From: Symploca sp. SIO2C1
Lineage (GTDB): Bacteria; Cyanobacteriota; Cyanobacteriia; Cyanobacteriales; Coleofasciculaceae
DNA length: 64,000 nt
NCBI GenBank assembly: GCA_010692635.1
Contig: JAAHGL010000005.1
Location: 20,130-84,129 of the forward strand
Direction: 5' to 3'
The notes below the pieces were generated by a model. It made no database searches and was not told where the DNA came from. It saw only the letters and a program-made list of their open reading frames with translations. Made by a program: the position numbers and the translations under genes. Shown one piece after another: positions 41,126 through 51,130 of the stretch (its first letter is position 1; every line of letters starts with the position of its first letter).

Positions 41126-41392
41126 ATGAGCTACTGCATTAACCCCGACTGTCCTCATCCCCAAAATCCCGATAATATCCTATTTTGCCAAGCCTGTGGT
41201 TCGGAATTGCTGCTGGTAGGACGTTATCGGGTGAGTCAGTTACTCAGTGGGAAAGGGGGATTTGGTAGGACTTATGAAGTGACTCACGGTAGTACTACTA
41301 AGGTACTCAAAGTTCTGATTAATCATCCCACATATAGATTCAAAGGTGCGTTACGCTACGCGACGCTGCTGGCGAAATATTTCGTAATATAG
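41126..41392 (+). pseudogene. Truncated 4-Cys-prefix Ser/Thr protein kinase
   Basis: The 88-residue frame holds the N-terminal zinc-ribbon prefix (CINPDCPHPQ, then CQACGSELLL) and the start of the kinase fold (GRYRVSQLLSGKGGFGRTYE with the glycine loop, then VLKVLI). It then runs into repeat-like sequence (about 41340-41380) and stops. Full enzymes of this cyanobacterial family have about 300 residues of kinase domain followed by WD40 or other repeats; the HRD and DFG motifs are absent here. It is therefore a remnant. The ATG at 41126 matches the usual start of the prefix. Confidence 0.85.
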
Positions 41393-41515
41393 GAAGACTT
41401 CGGATAATGAACAATGGATAATGGATAATTACCTCTCCTTGAAAGAAGAGGATTGACAATCAGGAAAATATTTTCTTTTTATTTTCTTGCATTTTTGAAG
41501 AGGTCTTAGACCAAA

Positions 41516-41561
41516 TTAACCAATTATCAATTATCAATTATCAATTATCCATTGATAAGGC
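41516..41561. repeat. TTATCAA heptamer tract
   Basis: Four to five TTATCAA or TTATCCA heptamers lie between the kinase remnant and rlmH. A second AATGGATAATGG tract is at about 41406-41430. Confidence 0.85.
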
Positions 41562-41650
41562 CTACGCTACAGTTTGCGATCGCTATAATATATGTGCGCA
41601 CATTTTCCCATTATGAAATAATATCAAACAAATAACAGCAAAGTCAACTC

Positions 41651-42073
41651 TTACTTGTGATAATTCTTATTTTGAATAATGGTATGAGCGCGATAAAGCT
41701 GCTCCACCAAAAATAATCTAGCCATCTCGTGAGGGAAAGTCATTTTAGATAAGCTTAATACTTGATAAGCATAGTTATTGACTTGTTCACTCAAACCTTC
41801 TGGCCCTCCAATCACAAAAACTAGAGGTTGTAATAATTCTTGCTTAATAAAGCTGGCAAATTCTAGGGAAGTTAATGACTTTCCTGTTTCTGACAGGAAG
41901 ATGAGTTTATCATTTTTTTTGACTAAAGAGAGTATTTTACTCAACTCTTTCTCTTTCCCTGCATCTTTAATTTCAACTATATCTAGTTGAGGCATTCTTT
42001 TGAGGTATTCGTTAATTCCTGCATTAATCCAGGTTTTTTTTATTTTACCGACTGCGATTATTTTAAACTTCAT
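41651..42073 (-). CDS. rlmH: 23S rRNA pseudouridine-1915 N3-methyltransferase RlmH
   Basis: RlmH is a small SPOUT methyltransferase that methylates pseudouridine 1915 in helix 69 of 23S rRNA in the assembled 70S ribosome. The 140-residue protein has the family's knot region LVFVIGGPEGLSEQVNN and the C-terminal LSLSKMTFPHEMARLFLVEQ followed by LYRAHTIIQNKNYHK. Length is close to the usual 155. The start ATG 42073 leads to MKFKIIAVGKIK, standard for the family. Next to it is a repeat copy whose last bases lie about 14 bp upstream. Confidence 0.95.
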   Translation of the reverse strand: MKFKIIAVGKIKKTWINAGINEYLKRMPQLDIVEIKDAGKEKELSKILSLVKKNDKLIFLSETGKSLTSLEFASFIKQELLQPLVFVIGGPEGLSEQVNNYAYQVLSLSKMTFPHEMARLFLVEQLYRAHTIIQNKNYHK

Positions 42074-42086
42074 CTAACGAGCTAGT

Positions 42087-42153
42087 ACCGCTGCGCGGAA
42101 TTTAGAATTTAGAATTTAGAATTTAGAATGCTTATAGAGTAAGGATTCTATCG
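42087..42153 (+). repeat. CCGCTGCGCGGAATT repeat, copy 1
   Basis: ACCGCTGCGCGGAATTTAGA, TTTAGAA heptamers, then GAATGCTTATAGAGTAAGGA and TTCTATCG. A second copy is at 53286-53355 and an inverted partial copy at 29132-29162. Confidence 0.88.
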
Positions 42154-42540
42154 ATTACCAGGGCGTAGTTAGACATTGTTGCGTCTCTTCTACAGATGTG
42201 TAATGTGTTCCTCGCCAATGTTTTCTAAGCTTGTTCGGCTAACCACACTGCTTTACCCCTACTAAGGCGTTCCATAGAACGTCTCAGAGCGAGTTTTTGC
42301 AGTTTACCGAAAAAGAGGGTAGCTAACCAGAATTTGGTATAACTGAATCTTCACTTGCCTTGGATGGGAAAAGAAAAATGATTGAAAGCCTTGTCTGGGA
42401 TGGCTTTCAGATTGATGCAGCAAACCCTAGATAGAAAAAATTTTTATCCTTTATAAAATCTTCAAATGTCAAACACTTGTTACAAAACTTTATCTAAGGT
42501 TATATTTGTTAACAACAAGAGACACAAGGAGACTTTAACT
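42154..42540. other. Gap before the small conserved protein
   Basis: No gene is supported. A short frame that runs into the next gene from 42466 has no Shine-Dalgarno. The region must include the promoter of the small protein gene. Confidence 0.4.
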
Positions 42541-42738
42541 ATGTTTGCACCCATCGTTACTACCGCTAGTCGCTTAATTGGCAAAAAAGAGTTTAATCAG
42601 CTTAGAGGCAAAGTAATTGGTCTTCACTGCCAAACCATCACCAAATTCTGTAATGCTGTTGGTATTAACAGCAAAGAGCGTCAAAAATTAATTAAGCTAG
42701 CCAAATCTAATGGTAAAACCCTAGGACTGCTAGCTTAG
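42541..42738 (+). CDS. Conserved small basic cyanobacterial protein
   Basis: A 65-residue protein, MFAPIVTTASRLIGKKEFNQ then LRGKVIGLHCQTITKFCNAV and RQKLIKLAKSNGKTLGLLA. The ATG at 42541 has AAGGAG 9 nt upstream, so I prefer it to the frame's earlier start at 42466. It is strongly basic, with two Cys and one His, and has a pattern I have seen as a conserved uncharacterised cyanobacterial protein; I cannot name a function. It is convergent to mutS. Confidence 0.78.
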   Translation: MFAPIVTTASRLIGKKEFNQLRGKVIGLHCQTITKFCNAVGINSKERQKLIKLAKSNGKTLGLLA

Positions 42739-42800
42739 AGGGAAAAAGATCTTATTTTTTACACCCATAAAAAGTGCGCGACCGCGCTAGTGAGGTATTC

Positions 42801-45527
42801 TTAAGGTTCAAAAATATCCAGTTGCTCCATTGCTGTTTTTTGAGCATTTTTATTCAACCTTGGTTGCGTTTGTTGAATACCTTTGCGTAATCCCATAGCA
42901 ATTTTACTGTGCTTTTCAATTTGTCCCATTACCTGCTTAGCTCGCTTAATTACAGAAGCTGGCAAACCTGCCAAGCGTCCTGCTTCAATGCCATAGGAAC
43001 GGTCTGCTCCTCCTGGTTGAACTTGGTGCAAAAAGATAATTTCATTGGGTAATTCTTTCACTGTCACCTGATAGTTGGCAACATTAGTTAAAATAGAAGC
43101 TAGCTCATTGAGTTCGTGATAGTGAGTAGCAAAAATAGTACGAGCCTGAATTTCTGCAGCCAGATATTCAGCAACTGCCCAAGCAATCGAAAGACCATCA
43201 AAAGTTGCAGTACCACGACCAATTTCATCAAGGAGAACTAGGGATTGGGGAGTTGCATGATTGAGAATATTAGCCGTTTCATTCATCTCCACCATAAAAG
43301 TGGATTGACCCGTTGCCAAGTCATCTACCGCTCCCACACGGGTGAAAATGCGATCGCATTTTCCTAAAGTTGCCTCCCTGGCTGGAACAAAACTCCCTGT
43401 TTGCGCCATCAGTTGAATTAATCCCACTTGCCGCAGATAGCAACTCTTGCCACTGGCATTCGGTCCGGTGAGAATAATTAGGTCTGGTTTGTCATTAGTT
43501 GTTGCTTCTTGTTCTGGGGAATTACTACTGCCTAAGTGAGCTGAATTGGGTACGAAGAAACCAGCAGGAAGGGACTGCTCCACTACCGGATGACGCCCTT
43601 CAATGATCCGAATGTTCCTACCTTCGACCATTTTCGGGCGGCAGTAACCCTCATATACTGCTACCTCTGATAAGCCACAGAGAATATCGATAGCGGCAAC
43701 AGCACGGGAGACTTTACGAATCTCATCGGCTTCTTCGGCAACTTCGGCTCGCAGACTAGCAAAGATTTCGTATTCTAAGTGGTTTAAATCCTCCTTAGCA
43801 GTAAGTATCTGCGCTTCCCGTTCCTTTAACTCTGGGGTAATGTAGCGCTCTTCATTAGTCAGGGTTTGTTTACGGATGTAGTTATCGGGAACTTGATCGG
43901 CTTTACTCCGGGAGATACTGATGTAGTAGCCAAAGGTTTTGTTAAATCCTACCTTGAGGTTGGAGATCTCGGTGCGTCGTCTCTCCGTTACTTCTAAATT
44001 AGCAATCCACTGTTGGTTAGCCTCAGCATTGCTGCGCATCTCATCTAACTGGTAATTAATACCAGGTCGAATTAAGTTACCCTCGGTTATATGCAAAGGA
44101 GGTGATTCTACTAGATGAGCTTGGATTTTTTGCCCTAGTTGTTCTAAAGCTGGTGGTACTTGCTGTAAAGCTCTGAGGTAGGGAGAATCACCACCAGTTG
44201 CCAATTCCGCAAGTTCTGGTAATTTCAACAGGGAATCTGCTAGAGCTACTAAGTCTCTGCCATTAGCTTTACCAGAACCAGCACGACCTGTGAGTCTTTC
44301 TAAGTCATAAATAGATCGTAACAGCTGTCGTAAATCTTCCCGCAATCCTGTATTTTCCACTAATTCCTGGATTGTATCGTGTCGTGCCTGGATGCCTTTA
44401 AGATCTAGTAAGGGTTGTAGTAGCCAGCGACGCAGAGCTCTACCTCCCATTGAAGTACTAGTTCTATCCAAAGCCCAGAGCAAGGAACCGTGAAAAGTGT
44501 TATCCCGGACAGTAGCAGTAATTTCCAAATTACGGCGACTTTGATGATCAAGGAGCAAATAATCTGCGATCGTATAACTACGCAAAGTTTGGAGTGCAAC
44601 ATGGGTTTGTTTTTGCGTCTCCTCCAAATATTCCAACAAACCACCAGCAGCACGGACACTTAAAGGGAGATGTTCGCAACCCATACCTTCTAGCGATCGC
44701 ACTTTAAATCTTTCTAACAGGCGTTGTCTAGCTTCTGCTTGACTAAAGCGGCTTTGAGGACGAAAGGTATAGCAAAAGGAAGGGGGTAAGCATTCTGGTA
44801 AATCTTCCGAGGTTTCCCCTGGACGTAGCATAGTCCTTAAATCGGGAGCATTGGTAGGAATTAGTACCTCTGAAGGTTGCAAGCGCATCAATTCTTGGGT
44901 TAGCACTTCTAAATCCGTCGCTTGCGTCGTCAAGAATTCTCCTGTAGAAATATCAGAGTAAGCCAAACCCCAATGATTACCAGCAATTACTACCCCTGCC
45001 AGGAAGTTATTGCGACGGGCATTAAGCATCCCCTCATCTAGTAAAGTACCAGGAGTGAGAATCTGGGTAATTTCCCGGCGCACCTGACGTCCTTCTTTTT
45101 TCGCAGTAGCAGCATCTTCTACTTGATCGCAAATTACCACTGCATAGCCTTTTTCTACCAGCATAGTGCAGTAACGTTCCAAAACATGTTGGGGAACCCC
45201 TGTCATGGGTACTCGTCCGATTCCCTTACCAGCTTCCTTACTCGTCTCAACTAACTCTAGTTCCTCCGCCAGTTTCCGAGCATCCTGAAAGAAAGTCTCA
45301 TAAAAATCTCCCACCCGATAGAGCAACAAAGCGTGGGGATACTGCTCTTTGATGTCTACAAAATGCTGCATCATGGGCGTCAGCAGCTCATAGTCTACTG
45401 TCCGATAGTCAGCATTCTCCGGAGGAACACGCTTGGCTGCTGCGGTAGCGCGAGGAGTTAGCTTATTCCCATTGGATGGGGGAGTAGATGCTGAAGCTCG
45501 TTCCTTATTCTCAGGATGTGCGCTCAT
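42801..45527 (-). CDS. mutS: DNA mismatch repair protein MutS
   Basis: MutS recognises mismatches and starts repair as an ATP-driven clamp. The 908-residue protein has all domains. The mismatch-binding Phe-x-Glu is in [10 protein letters not shown] (residues about 60-75), the core lever and clamp follow, and the ATPase has Walker [12 protein letters not shown], Walker [18 protein letters not shown] and the [10 protein letters not shown] region. The N-terminal about 45 residues are a low-complexity extension ([20 protein letters not shown]), as in other cyanobacterial MutS. No mutL is nearby. It starts at ATG 45527. Confidence 0.97.
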   Translation of the reverse strand: MSAHPENKERASASTPPSNGNKLTPRATAAAKRVPPENADYRTVDYELLTPMMQHFVDIKEQYPHALLLYRVGDFYETFFQDARKLAEELELVETSKEAGKGIGRVPMTGVPQHVLERYCTMLVEKGYAVVICDQVEDAATAKKEGRQVRREITQILTPGTLLDEGMLNARRNNFLAGVVIAGNHWGLAYSDISTGEFLTTQATDLEVLTQELMRLQPSEVLIPTNAPDLRTMLRPGETSEDLPECLPPSFCYTFRPQSRFSQAEARQRLLERFKVRSLEGMGCEHLPLSVRAAGGLLEYLEETQKQTHVALQTLRSYTIADYLLLDHQSRRNLEITATVRDNTFHGSLLWALDRTSTSMGGRALRRWLLQPLLDLKGIQARHDTIQELVENTGLREDLRQLLRSIYDLERLTGRAGSGKANGRDLVALADSLLKLPELAELATGGDSPYLRALQQVPPALEQLGQKIQAHLVESPPLHITEGNLIRPGINYQLDEMRSNAEANQQWIANLEVTERRRTEISNLKVGFNKTFGYYISISRSKADQVPDNYIRKQTLTNEERYITPELKEREAQILTAKEDLNHLEYEIFASLRAEVAEEADEIRKVSRAVAAIDILCGLSEVAVYEGYCRPKMVEGRNIRIIEGRHPVVEQSLPAGFFVPNSAHLGSSNSPEQEATTNDKPDLIILTGPNASGKSCYLRQVGLIQLMAQTGSFVPAREATLGKCDRIFTRVGAVDDLATGQSTFMVEMNETANILNHATPQSLVLLDEIGRGTATFDGLSIAWAVAEYLAAEIQARTIFATHYHELNELASILTNVANYQVTVKELPNEIIFLHQVQPGGADRSYGIEAGRLAGLPASVIKRAKQVMGQIEKHSKIAMGLRKGIQQTQPRLNKNAQKTAMEQLDIFEP

Positions 45528-45604
45528 GGAAAATTGGTAATCTGCTGCTTATTCTTAATGACTCTACCGCAGTCGCTGCGCTAACGCACCCTAAGATTAC
45601 TGAT

Positions 45605-45633
45605 GTTGGGTTTCGTTCCTCAACCCAACCTAC
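45605..45633. repeat. GTAGGTTGGG family fragment
   Basis: GTTGGGTTTCGTTCCTCAAC then CCAACCTAC, a short copy between mutS and the Rpn-family fragment. Confidence 0.8.
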
Positions 45634-45639
45634 AACTAC

Positions 45640-46032
45640 TCAATTCTCTTCTTTCTCAATTCTCAATTCTTGTAACTGCTGAAACTCTACCATAGAACCA
45701 ATAACAATCGCTCTTCTGTGAAGTTCCTTCAAAACAGAGACATCTTCTATTTGATTAATCACTTCACTCACTTCTAGTGGCACTACTTCAAACCGTACTG
45801 TCAACGCTTCGATTACCGATTCGCGAGAGTTTTGCACAACACCCCGTTGTATTCCTCTGATTTCCATATGGCTAAGTAAAGGCATTCTTCTCTCCTGTTG
45901 ATAACGATTTAATCTTTCCTCAAAACTCTGCTGCAACTCGAATGGCAGTGTCATCATCCAGTCGAGTGAGCGGAATAATTTTCTTATATCCTCTTGATCG
46001 TAACCCTTATATCTTGCACCATCCTCGATAAC
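45640..46032 (-). pseudogene. C-terminal fragment of an Rpn/PD-(D/E)XK transposase-like nuclease
   Basis: The frame running leftward from about 46032 reads VIEDGARYKGYDQEDIRKLF, then RSLDWMMTLPFELQQSFEER and ends IEKEEN. The phrase around W-M-x-L-P and the IRGIQRGV block match the C-terminal part of Rpn-family recombination-promoting nuclease-like proteins (often DUF4351-type tails). The N-terminal nuclease domain is missing; it is cut off at a hairpin repeat (46036). An ATG at 45957 would give 105 residues, so a shortened product may still be made. Confidence 0.72.
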
Positions 46033-46035
46033 CCG

Positions 46036-46085
46036 CCAGGGGTTTAAACCCCTGGCTAATAGCTAAAGTCGTCTAAAGACGACTT
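46036..46085. repeat. Two adjacent perfect hairpins
   Basis: CCAGGGGTTTAAACCCCTGG (46036-46055) is a perfect 20-bp palindrome, followed by AAGTCGTCTAAAGACGACTT (46066-46085), a 9-bp stem with a two-base loop. They interrupt the Rpn-family frame. The pair looks like a compact dispersed repeat. Confidence 0.88.
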
Positions 46086-46202
46086 GAAAAAATGTTTGGT
46101 AAACATCAACTGGAAATGCCAAGTGTAAGGATATAATGCGATCGCGAAATCAACACATCTACACTTAGAGCTTATTAAAGTACATTTGTACTCATATAAT
46201 GG

Positions 46203-46310
46203 TTATTTCTTCCAAGGAAATTTGGTACCCATCTCAGTTAGTGCCGAAAAAATGAGATAAAGGATGAGTACACCAACACTGACGAGAAAAAGAACCAAGT
46301 CGTTGTCCAT
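46203..46310 (-). CDS. Candidate 35-residue single-helix membrane peptide
   Basis: The reverse strand from ATG 46308-46310 reads MDNDLVLFLVSVGVLILYLI then FSALTEMGTKFPWKK and TAA. It has one uninterrupted 18-20 residue hydrophobic helix, acidic at the front and basic after. This is typical of small subunits of photosynthetic or respiratory complexes. I do not recognise it as a named subunit. No good Shine-Dalgarno is seen. It is divergent from the ferredoxin-like gene, which starts 73 bp away. Confidence 0.45.
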   Translation of the reverse strand: MDNDLVLFLVSVGVLILYLIFSALTEMGTKFPWKK

Positions 46311-46382
46311 GCTTGATAAGGAACTTAATGAACTTAAACCCTATCATTAGAGAAGGGACAAAGTACTACTCACAAGTTTTTA

Positions 46383-46622
46383 ATGAGTGTTAGCATTCGA
46401 TTCTTACCAGATGATGTCACAATTAAGGCTGAAGCAGGAGAGCCTATCCTTGAAGTGGCTAAACGGGCTGGTATTTTCATTCCCACAGGTTGCTTGATGG
46501 GCTCTTGTCATGCTTGTGAGGTAGAAATAGAGGGGCAAGGGGAGATTTGTGCTTGCATTACCGGAGTACCAGCAGGTCAACAGCAGCTAACGATTAATCT
46601 CTACACCGATGATCACTGGTAA
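46383..46622 (+). CDS. Short 2Fe-2S ferredoxin-like protein
   Basis: A 79-residue protein with the plant-type cluster loop: C37-x4-C42-x2-C45 in PTGCLMGSCHACEVEIE, and C56 or C58 as fourth ligand (GEICACI). The spacing from third to fourth ligand is only about 10 residues, shorter than in photosynthetic ferredoxins, so it may be a specialised or minimal variant. It is expected to carry one electron in the cytoplasm. Start is ATG 46383. Partner is unknown. Confidence 0.85.
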   Translation: MSVSIRFLPDDVTIKAEAGEPILEVAKRAGIFIPTGCLMGSCHACEVEIEGQGEICACITGVPAGQQQLTINLYTDDHW

Positions 46623-46779
46623 AAACCTCTGACTTTTGGCATATTTAGATTTTTTAGGGATTGAGGATTGTAGATTGAGGATTAAGTATTAGATAACAGG
46701 GATTAGGAAATCTTTCCAGTCCTCAATCAACCTGACACATATCCCACGGATTGATATTTTTGTCAATCCGCCTATTGTT

Positions 46780-47052
46780 ATGGTGTATCCTTCCCAGAAT
46801 TTTAGATGTGACGGTTCAGTGTGCAGAATGTGGGTTAAATTTGTTTACGAGCGCAACACTTATGTAGTGGATCTCAGCCAAGTCAGTGCTTTTGCTTGTG
46901 CTGAGAATGGTCGGTTGATGTTTTGGTTACCCAATAGTCCAGTTCAAATTGTTATTCATCCCCAGAAGGATCCAGACTCTTACCAAGAAATCTTAGACTA
47001 CGTTGAAAATTTAACAGGACTATCTTTAGATTGTGACTGTCAGACCAAATGA
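46780..47052 (+). CDS. Conserved small protein of unknown function
   Basis: A 90-residue protein. KFVYERNTYVVDLSQVSAFA and NGRLMFWLPNSPVQIVIHPQ suggest a compact beta-rich domain seen in cyanobacteria without assigned function. Cys pairs lie at the N-terminus (CDGSVC) and at the C-terminus (CDC). Start ATG 46780; a later in-frame ATG at MWVKF is an alternative. Confidence 0.65.
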   Translation: MVYPSQNFRCDGSVCRMWVKFVYERNTYVVDLSQVSAFACAENGRLMFWLPNSPVQIVIHPQKDPDSYQEILDYVENLTGLSLDCDCQTK

Positions 47053-47134
47053 AGGTTTTGGATGTTTGAGGCCAAAACTTATCGTCTCTGACTGCTCAAA
47101 CATCCTCTAACTAATATCCTCTAACTTACCGAAA

Positions 47135-47707
47135 CTAGGGTTTCATAACATTATCGGGAAACTGTCCAATCACGTTACCCGCAGGCCCATATTGGCAGAC
47201 AACATAGAAGGCTGTATACTTCCTGCCTCCAAGAGTTGCGACGCCCTGTGCTGCACCACACCCTAATTCGGTACTATTTTTCCACACCACCTGAGTAAAA
47301 TGCCCAGTTTTCCCAGAAAACCCTGGATTGGCATAGTCATAGTCAGAAACCTCGTTGTACCAGCTAGTCACCGCTTGGTTCGCTAGGTTAGTTGCGTCTA
47401 TAGATGATGCTGTGGTGTAGGAGGCATAGATATTTTCTCCTGCCTTGGTGTCACTGTGTTCAAAAGCGCCAGTGCTTGCCAGATGCTCCGCCCAGCTTTG
47501 AGCACTATTGTTAAGGGAAGTACTCTCGGTCATATTGGGACTATTATGGGTGCTCCGATAGCTATTGTGCTTAGACAAAGCTGTCTTGCGCAATGTACTT
47601 TGGTCTATTCCTGTTTGTCCGATCGCCGAGCTAGAGCTGATTATCCCCAAGGGAATGATTGTTGCCAAGCCGAGATAAACAACTCTCAAGAATTGCTTCC
47701 GATTCAT
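47135..47707 (-). CDS. Secreted CAP-domain (SCP/PR-1-like) protein
   Basis: A 190-residue protein with a signal peptide (LRVVYLGLATIIPLGIISSS, cleavage near AIGQ). The CAP fold is shown by SKHNSYRSTHNSPNM, WAEHLASTGAFEHSD, GENIYA, GKTGHFTQVVWKNSTELGCG and FYVVCQYGPAGNVIGQFPD. The two His and two Glu that line the CAP cavity are present. The bacterial members act extracellularly and have been linked to sterol or metal binding or peptidase-like activities, none proven here. A 5-base GGAGT lies before the ATG. Confidence 0.92.
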   Translation of the reverse strand: MNRKQFLRVVYLGLATIIPLGIISSSSAIGQTGIDQSTLRKTALSKHNSYRSTHNSPNMTESTSLNNSAQSWAEHLASTGAFEHSDTKAGENIYASYTTASSIDATNLANQAVTSWYNEVSDYDYANPGFSGKTGHFTQVVWKNSTELGCGAAQGVATLGGRKYTAFYVVCQYGPAGNVIGQFPDNVMKP

Positions 47708-47916
47708 GGATTTACTCCTTACTACGTATGAAAAAAATCCTTTATCTAAGATAACAAAAGAATACCTCTCTCCAGAGATATAATGTTTACTAGTGCAACA
47801 AAGCAGGAGGAAAACTCCTAATACTGCTCGGTTAGCAGAACTATTGACCCATGCCTAACAAATCAATGGGACAATCTTGATGGTCAACCAACTTGCCTGA
47901 GTACAGTTCTTAAGTT

Positions 47917-48945
47917 ATGGAAGAAACCAAAATCCGGAAGGCAGACCATATCAGGATTTGTCTGGATGAAGATGTCCAATTTCGCCAAAATACCAATGGA
48001 CTAGAGCGCTACCATTTTACCCACTGTTGCTTACCAGAACTAAACCGCAGTGAAATTGACATCACTACCGAGTTTTTAGGCAAGTTTCTCGGTGCGCCGC
48101 TACTAATTTCCTCAATGACTGGTGGTACTCCCCAAGCAAAAACGATTAATTTTCGTCTAGCTGAGGTAGCTCAGCGTTATAAACTAGCGATGGGAGTGGG
48201 TTCCCAAAGAATAGCTGTAGAAAATCCCCAAGTAGGTGATACCTTTGCCGTGCGATCGCTTGCTCCTGATATTCTTTTATTTGCTAACCTAGGTGCAGTT
48301 CAACTCAACTACGCTTATGGTATTGAAGAGTGCCTACGGGTGATTGAGCTACTAACAGCAGATGCCTTAATTTTGCATCTCAATCCCCTACAGGAATGTA
48401 TTCAGAGCAATGGTGACACAAATTTCCGGGGATTGCTTGATAAAATAAATAATTTATGCAATAAATTACCAATTCCAGTAATTGTCAAAGAAGTAGGTAA
48501 TGGCATCTCAGCCCCAATGGCAAAAAAGTTGCTTGCTGCTGGTGTAAGAGCTATTGATGTTGCTGGCGCTGGTGGTACTTCCTGGGCGAAGGTGGAAAGT
48601 GAAAGAGCTTTAAACCCCCAACAGCGGCTGTTAGGGCAAACCTTTGCTGACTGGGGATTGCCAACTGCTGAATGCATTACCAGTATTCGAGCTATTGCTC
48701 CAGATATTCCCCTAATTGCTTCTGGAGGATTGCGTAATGGTTTAGATGCAGCAAAAGCGATCGCTTTAGGAGCAGATATTTCCGGTTTAGCATGGCCTTT
48801 TCTCCAAGCAGCAGCTGAGTCAGTAGAAGCGGTTGATACTTTGGTGCAACTATTAATAGCAGAAATCTCTACAGTTCTCTTCTGTACTGGCAATGCCACC
48901 CTAACTCAGCTCAAGCAATCTAACGTCCTGCAGAAGTTAGCTTAA
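47917..48945 (+). CDS. fni: Type 2 isopentenyl-diphosphate isomerase
   Basis: This FMN-dependent enzyme interconverts isopentenyl and dimethylallyl diphosphate, the C5 units for carotenoids, phytol and quinones. The 342-residue protein has the family start [87 protein letters not shown] and [20 protein letters not shown] (FMN phosphate binding). Start ATG 47917. Usual length. It is monocistronic here, separate from the MscS gene by 93 bp. Confidence 0.96.
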   Translation: MEETKIRKADHIRICLDEDVQFRQNTNGLERYHFTHCCLPELNRSEIDITTEFLGKFLGAPLLISSMTGGTPQAKTINFRLAEVAQRYKLAMGVGSQRIAVENPQVGDTFAVRSLAPDILLFANLGAVQLNYAYGIEECLRVIELLTADALILHLNPLQECIQSNGDTNFRGLLDKINNLCNKLPIPVIVKEVGNGISAPMAKKLLAAGVRAIDVAGAGGTSWAKVESERALNPQQRLLGQTFADWGLPTAECITSIRAIAPDIPLIASGGLRNGLDAAKAIALGADISGLAWPFLQAAAESVEAVDTLVQLLIAEISTVLFCTGNATLTQLKQSNVLQKLA

Positions 48946-49037
48946 CCGGGGAGAGGGAGCATCAACGTAATCACAAGACGCGGAGAACTCAACGTTCCTG
49001 TTATCTTGATAATCTAACTTACTTAGGTCTCCCATAA

Positions 49038-50990
49038 ATGCTTACTTGGCGTTCCCATTTTCAACTCAAGGGAGTGTTAATTGTTTTTACAGCTATAATT
49101 GCCCTGTTACTGTTACTGAGTGCAACTCCTACTCAAGCTCACTTAACTGTAGGTACAACAAAAGCTCCTGTAGTCATCGATGGTAAGGTTTTATTTGAAG
49201 TCGGTGAATTGGAAGATTTCTCTGCTGAGGAGCGAGCAGAACAAGCTAACACTGTCTTAGATGAGGAAATTGAGTCTGGTAAGCCGATCCAAGCCAAAAT
49301 CCTGATTAAGGATAAACTGCCTACTATCCGCATTAATGATCACCATCTCCTAACGGTTACAAAAGGGGACGTAATTTCAGGGGTAGAGCCAGCCGAATTG
49401 TCAAAAGACTGGCAGCAAAAAATTGAGAGTGGTATCGAGCAAGCGAAATACGAACGTACCCCCGCCTACCAAAGCCAAGCTCTCATCACTAGTTTAGGGG
49501 TTTTGGCTTTAGCGATCGCGACTCACTTTGGGTTATGGTGGCTCTGTCGCCATTTACCTTCCCAATGGGTGAGATGGTTGGGACGTGCCTCCACTTCCCA
49601 CGATCCTGGGAAAATAGTGAGTCTAGTACTAGTTTGTTTGCAACTAGGACTATGGGTCGGAGTCGTTTTTTATCTTACCGGACTCTTTCCTTGGTTCCGG
49701 CACTGGCGCTACTTATTAATTAGTAATTTTCGCGTTCCGATTTTTACCCAGAATGAGAATAGTTATTCCATTTGGGACTTATTGGTGATTTTGTTGGCAA
49801 TCATCACTTTGTGGTTAGTAGTCCGATGGCTAACTCAGTTACTCAAAAAATCTCCTCTTTTACAAGGCGCAGACCGCGGTGTACAGGAAACAGTTGCTAT
49901 TTTAGTTCAGTATATCCTTACTGGTCTTGGTCTAATTATCATCCTACAAATCCGTGGTTTAGATGTCAGTTCCTTAGCTATTTTTGCTAGTGTTCTGGGG
50001 GTAGGGATTGGCTTTGGTTTGCAAAATCTAGCCAACAACTTTGTTAGCGGTTTAGTAATTTTACTAGAGAGACCGATTCGTGTGGGGGATTTTGTCAATG
50101 TCGGAGACTTAGTGGGTACAGTAGAACGGATTGGCTCTCGCAGCACCGAGATTCGTACTTTAGACCAGGTAACAATTATTGTGCCTAATTCTCACTTTTT
50201 AGAAAAAGAGGTAGTTAACTGGAATCATGGAGATCCAGTTTCTCGTCTACATTTATCAGTAGGGGTTGCCTATGGATCTAATATCAAAAAAGTGCGTGCT
50301 GCTATTTTAGACGCAGCAATTCACCATCCCGAGGTTTTAGGTCATCCCCAACCCCAAGTCTGGTTTATGGGTTTTGGAGACAATTCTCTCGATTTTGAAC
50401 TTCTGGTTTGGAATTGTGACCCTCCCCATCAATTCCGACTCAAAAGCGATCTTTACTATCAAATCGAAGCAAGTCTGCGCCGGTATGGGATTGAAATCCC
50501 CTTTCCTCAAAGGGATTTGAATGTGCGCTCTCCTCAACTTGAAGAGGCACTAGCTACTTGGATGAAGCAGCAATCTTCTCCACCAAAGCAACTTTATTAC
50601 CCTGATGGTGTCAGAGTCATTGAAAGTTCAGATCCTGCCGATGCAGAAGAATTGATACCTGAGTATTTAATACCAACGGAACAGAAAAATCTTCTAGAGA
50701 GGGTTGATCTAGATGCTTTAGTTAAACAGATGCGTGGTGATGGTGGATTAGAGATTATAGATCGTAAGTATCGCCTGAAGTTTTACCGGAAGTGCTTTGT
50801 GGGTTTTGAGGCAGTCAAATGGTTAATGAAAACCCAAAAAGCTACCCAAGTAGAAGCGATTCGTTTAGGACAAATGCTGGTAGAACAAAAAATTATTCAT
50901 CATGTTGAAGATCAGCATTCCTTTAAGGATGGATATTTGTTCTATCGTTTTTATATAGACGAAGATCTACAATCCCCTAATGGGACTTAA
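49038..50990 (+). CDS. MscS-type mechanosensitive channel with C-terminal DEP domain
   Basis: A 650-residue inner-membrane channel. Residues 1-35 are a signal-like hydrophobic segment, residues about 40-145 a periplasmic region, then helices up to the pore helix (SLAIFASVLGVGIGFGLQNL, with NNFVSGLVILLERPI after it). The beta domain follows (GDFVNVGDLVGTVERIGSRS, VPNSHFLEKEVVNWN). After an extended linker, residues about 560-640 form a DEP domain (LVKQMRGDGGLEIIDRKYRL, GFEAVKWLMKT). The DEP fusion may link gating to signalling or membrane lipid. Osmotic safety valve is the base function of the family. Confidence 0.92.
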   Translation: MLTWRSHFQLKGVLIVFTAIIALLLLLSATPTQAHLTVGTTKAPVVIDGKVLFEVGELEDFSAEERAEQANTVLDEEIESGKPIQAKILIKDKLPTIRINDHHLLTVTKGDVISGVEPAELSKDWQQKIESGIEQAKYERTPAYQSQALITSLGVLALAIATHFGLWWLCRHLPSQWVRWLGRASTSHDPGKIVSLVLVCLQLGLWVGVVFYLTGLFPWFRHWRYLLISNFRVPIFTQNENSYSIWDLLVILLAIITLWLVVRWLTQLLKKSPLLQGADRGVQETVAILVQYILTGLGLIIILQIRGLDVSSLAIFASVLGVGIGFGLQNLANNFVSGLVILLERPIRVGDFVNVGDLVGTVERIGSRSTEIRTLDQVTIIVPNSHFLEKEVVNWNHGDPVSRLHLSVGVAYGSNIKKVRAAILDAAIHHPEVLGHPQPQVWFMGFGDNSLDFELLVWNCDPPHQFRLKSDLYYQIEASLRRYGIEIPFPQRDLNVRSPQLEEALATWMKQQSSPPKQLYYPDGVRVIESSDPADAEELIPEYLIPTEQKNLLERVDLDALVKQMRGDGGLEIIDRKYRLKFYRKCFVGFEAVKWLMKTQKATQVEAIRLGQMLVEQKIIHHVEDQHSFKDGYLFYRFYIDEDLQSPNGT

Positions 50991-50993
50991 ACA

Positions 50994-51101
50994 ATATAGC
51001 AGTTCTCGCATCCGTGAGGTACAGATCCAATTCCCAATTCCCAATTCCCAATTCCCAATTCCCAGGCTCTTTGTACCTCATCTAAATGAGAAACGCTATA
51101 T
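50994..51101. mobile_element. MITE family 3 (TA-flanked), copy 2
   Basis: TATAGC and GCTATA ends enclose GAGGTACAGATCC, TTCCCAA heptamers (51029-51063) and GGCTCTTTGTACCTCATC. It fills the space between the MscS and SbcD genes. Confidence 0.75.
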
Positions 51102-51130
51102 AATCTTTCAACAATCAACGACAAATCCCC

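Noticed and set aside
45640..45957. An intact 105-residue gene
   Set aside because: The reading frame clearly continues upstream of the ATG with family-like residues until cut by a hairpin repeat, so it is a fragment of a longer protein.
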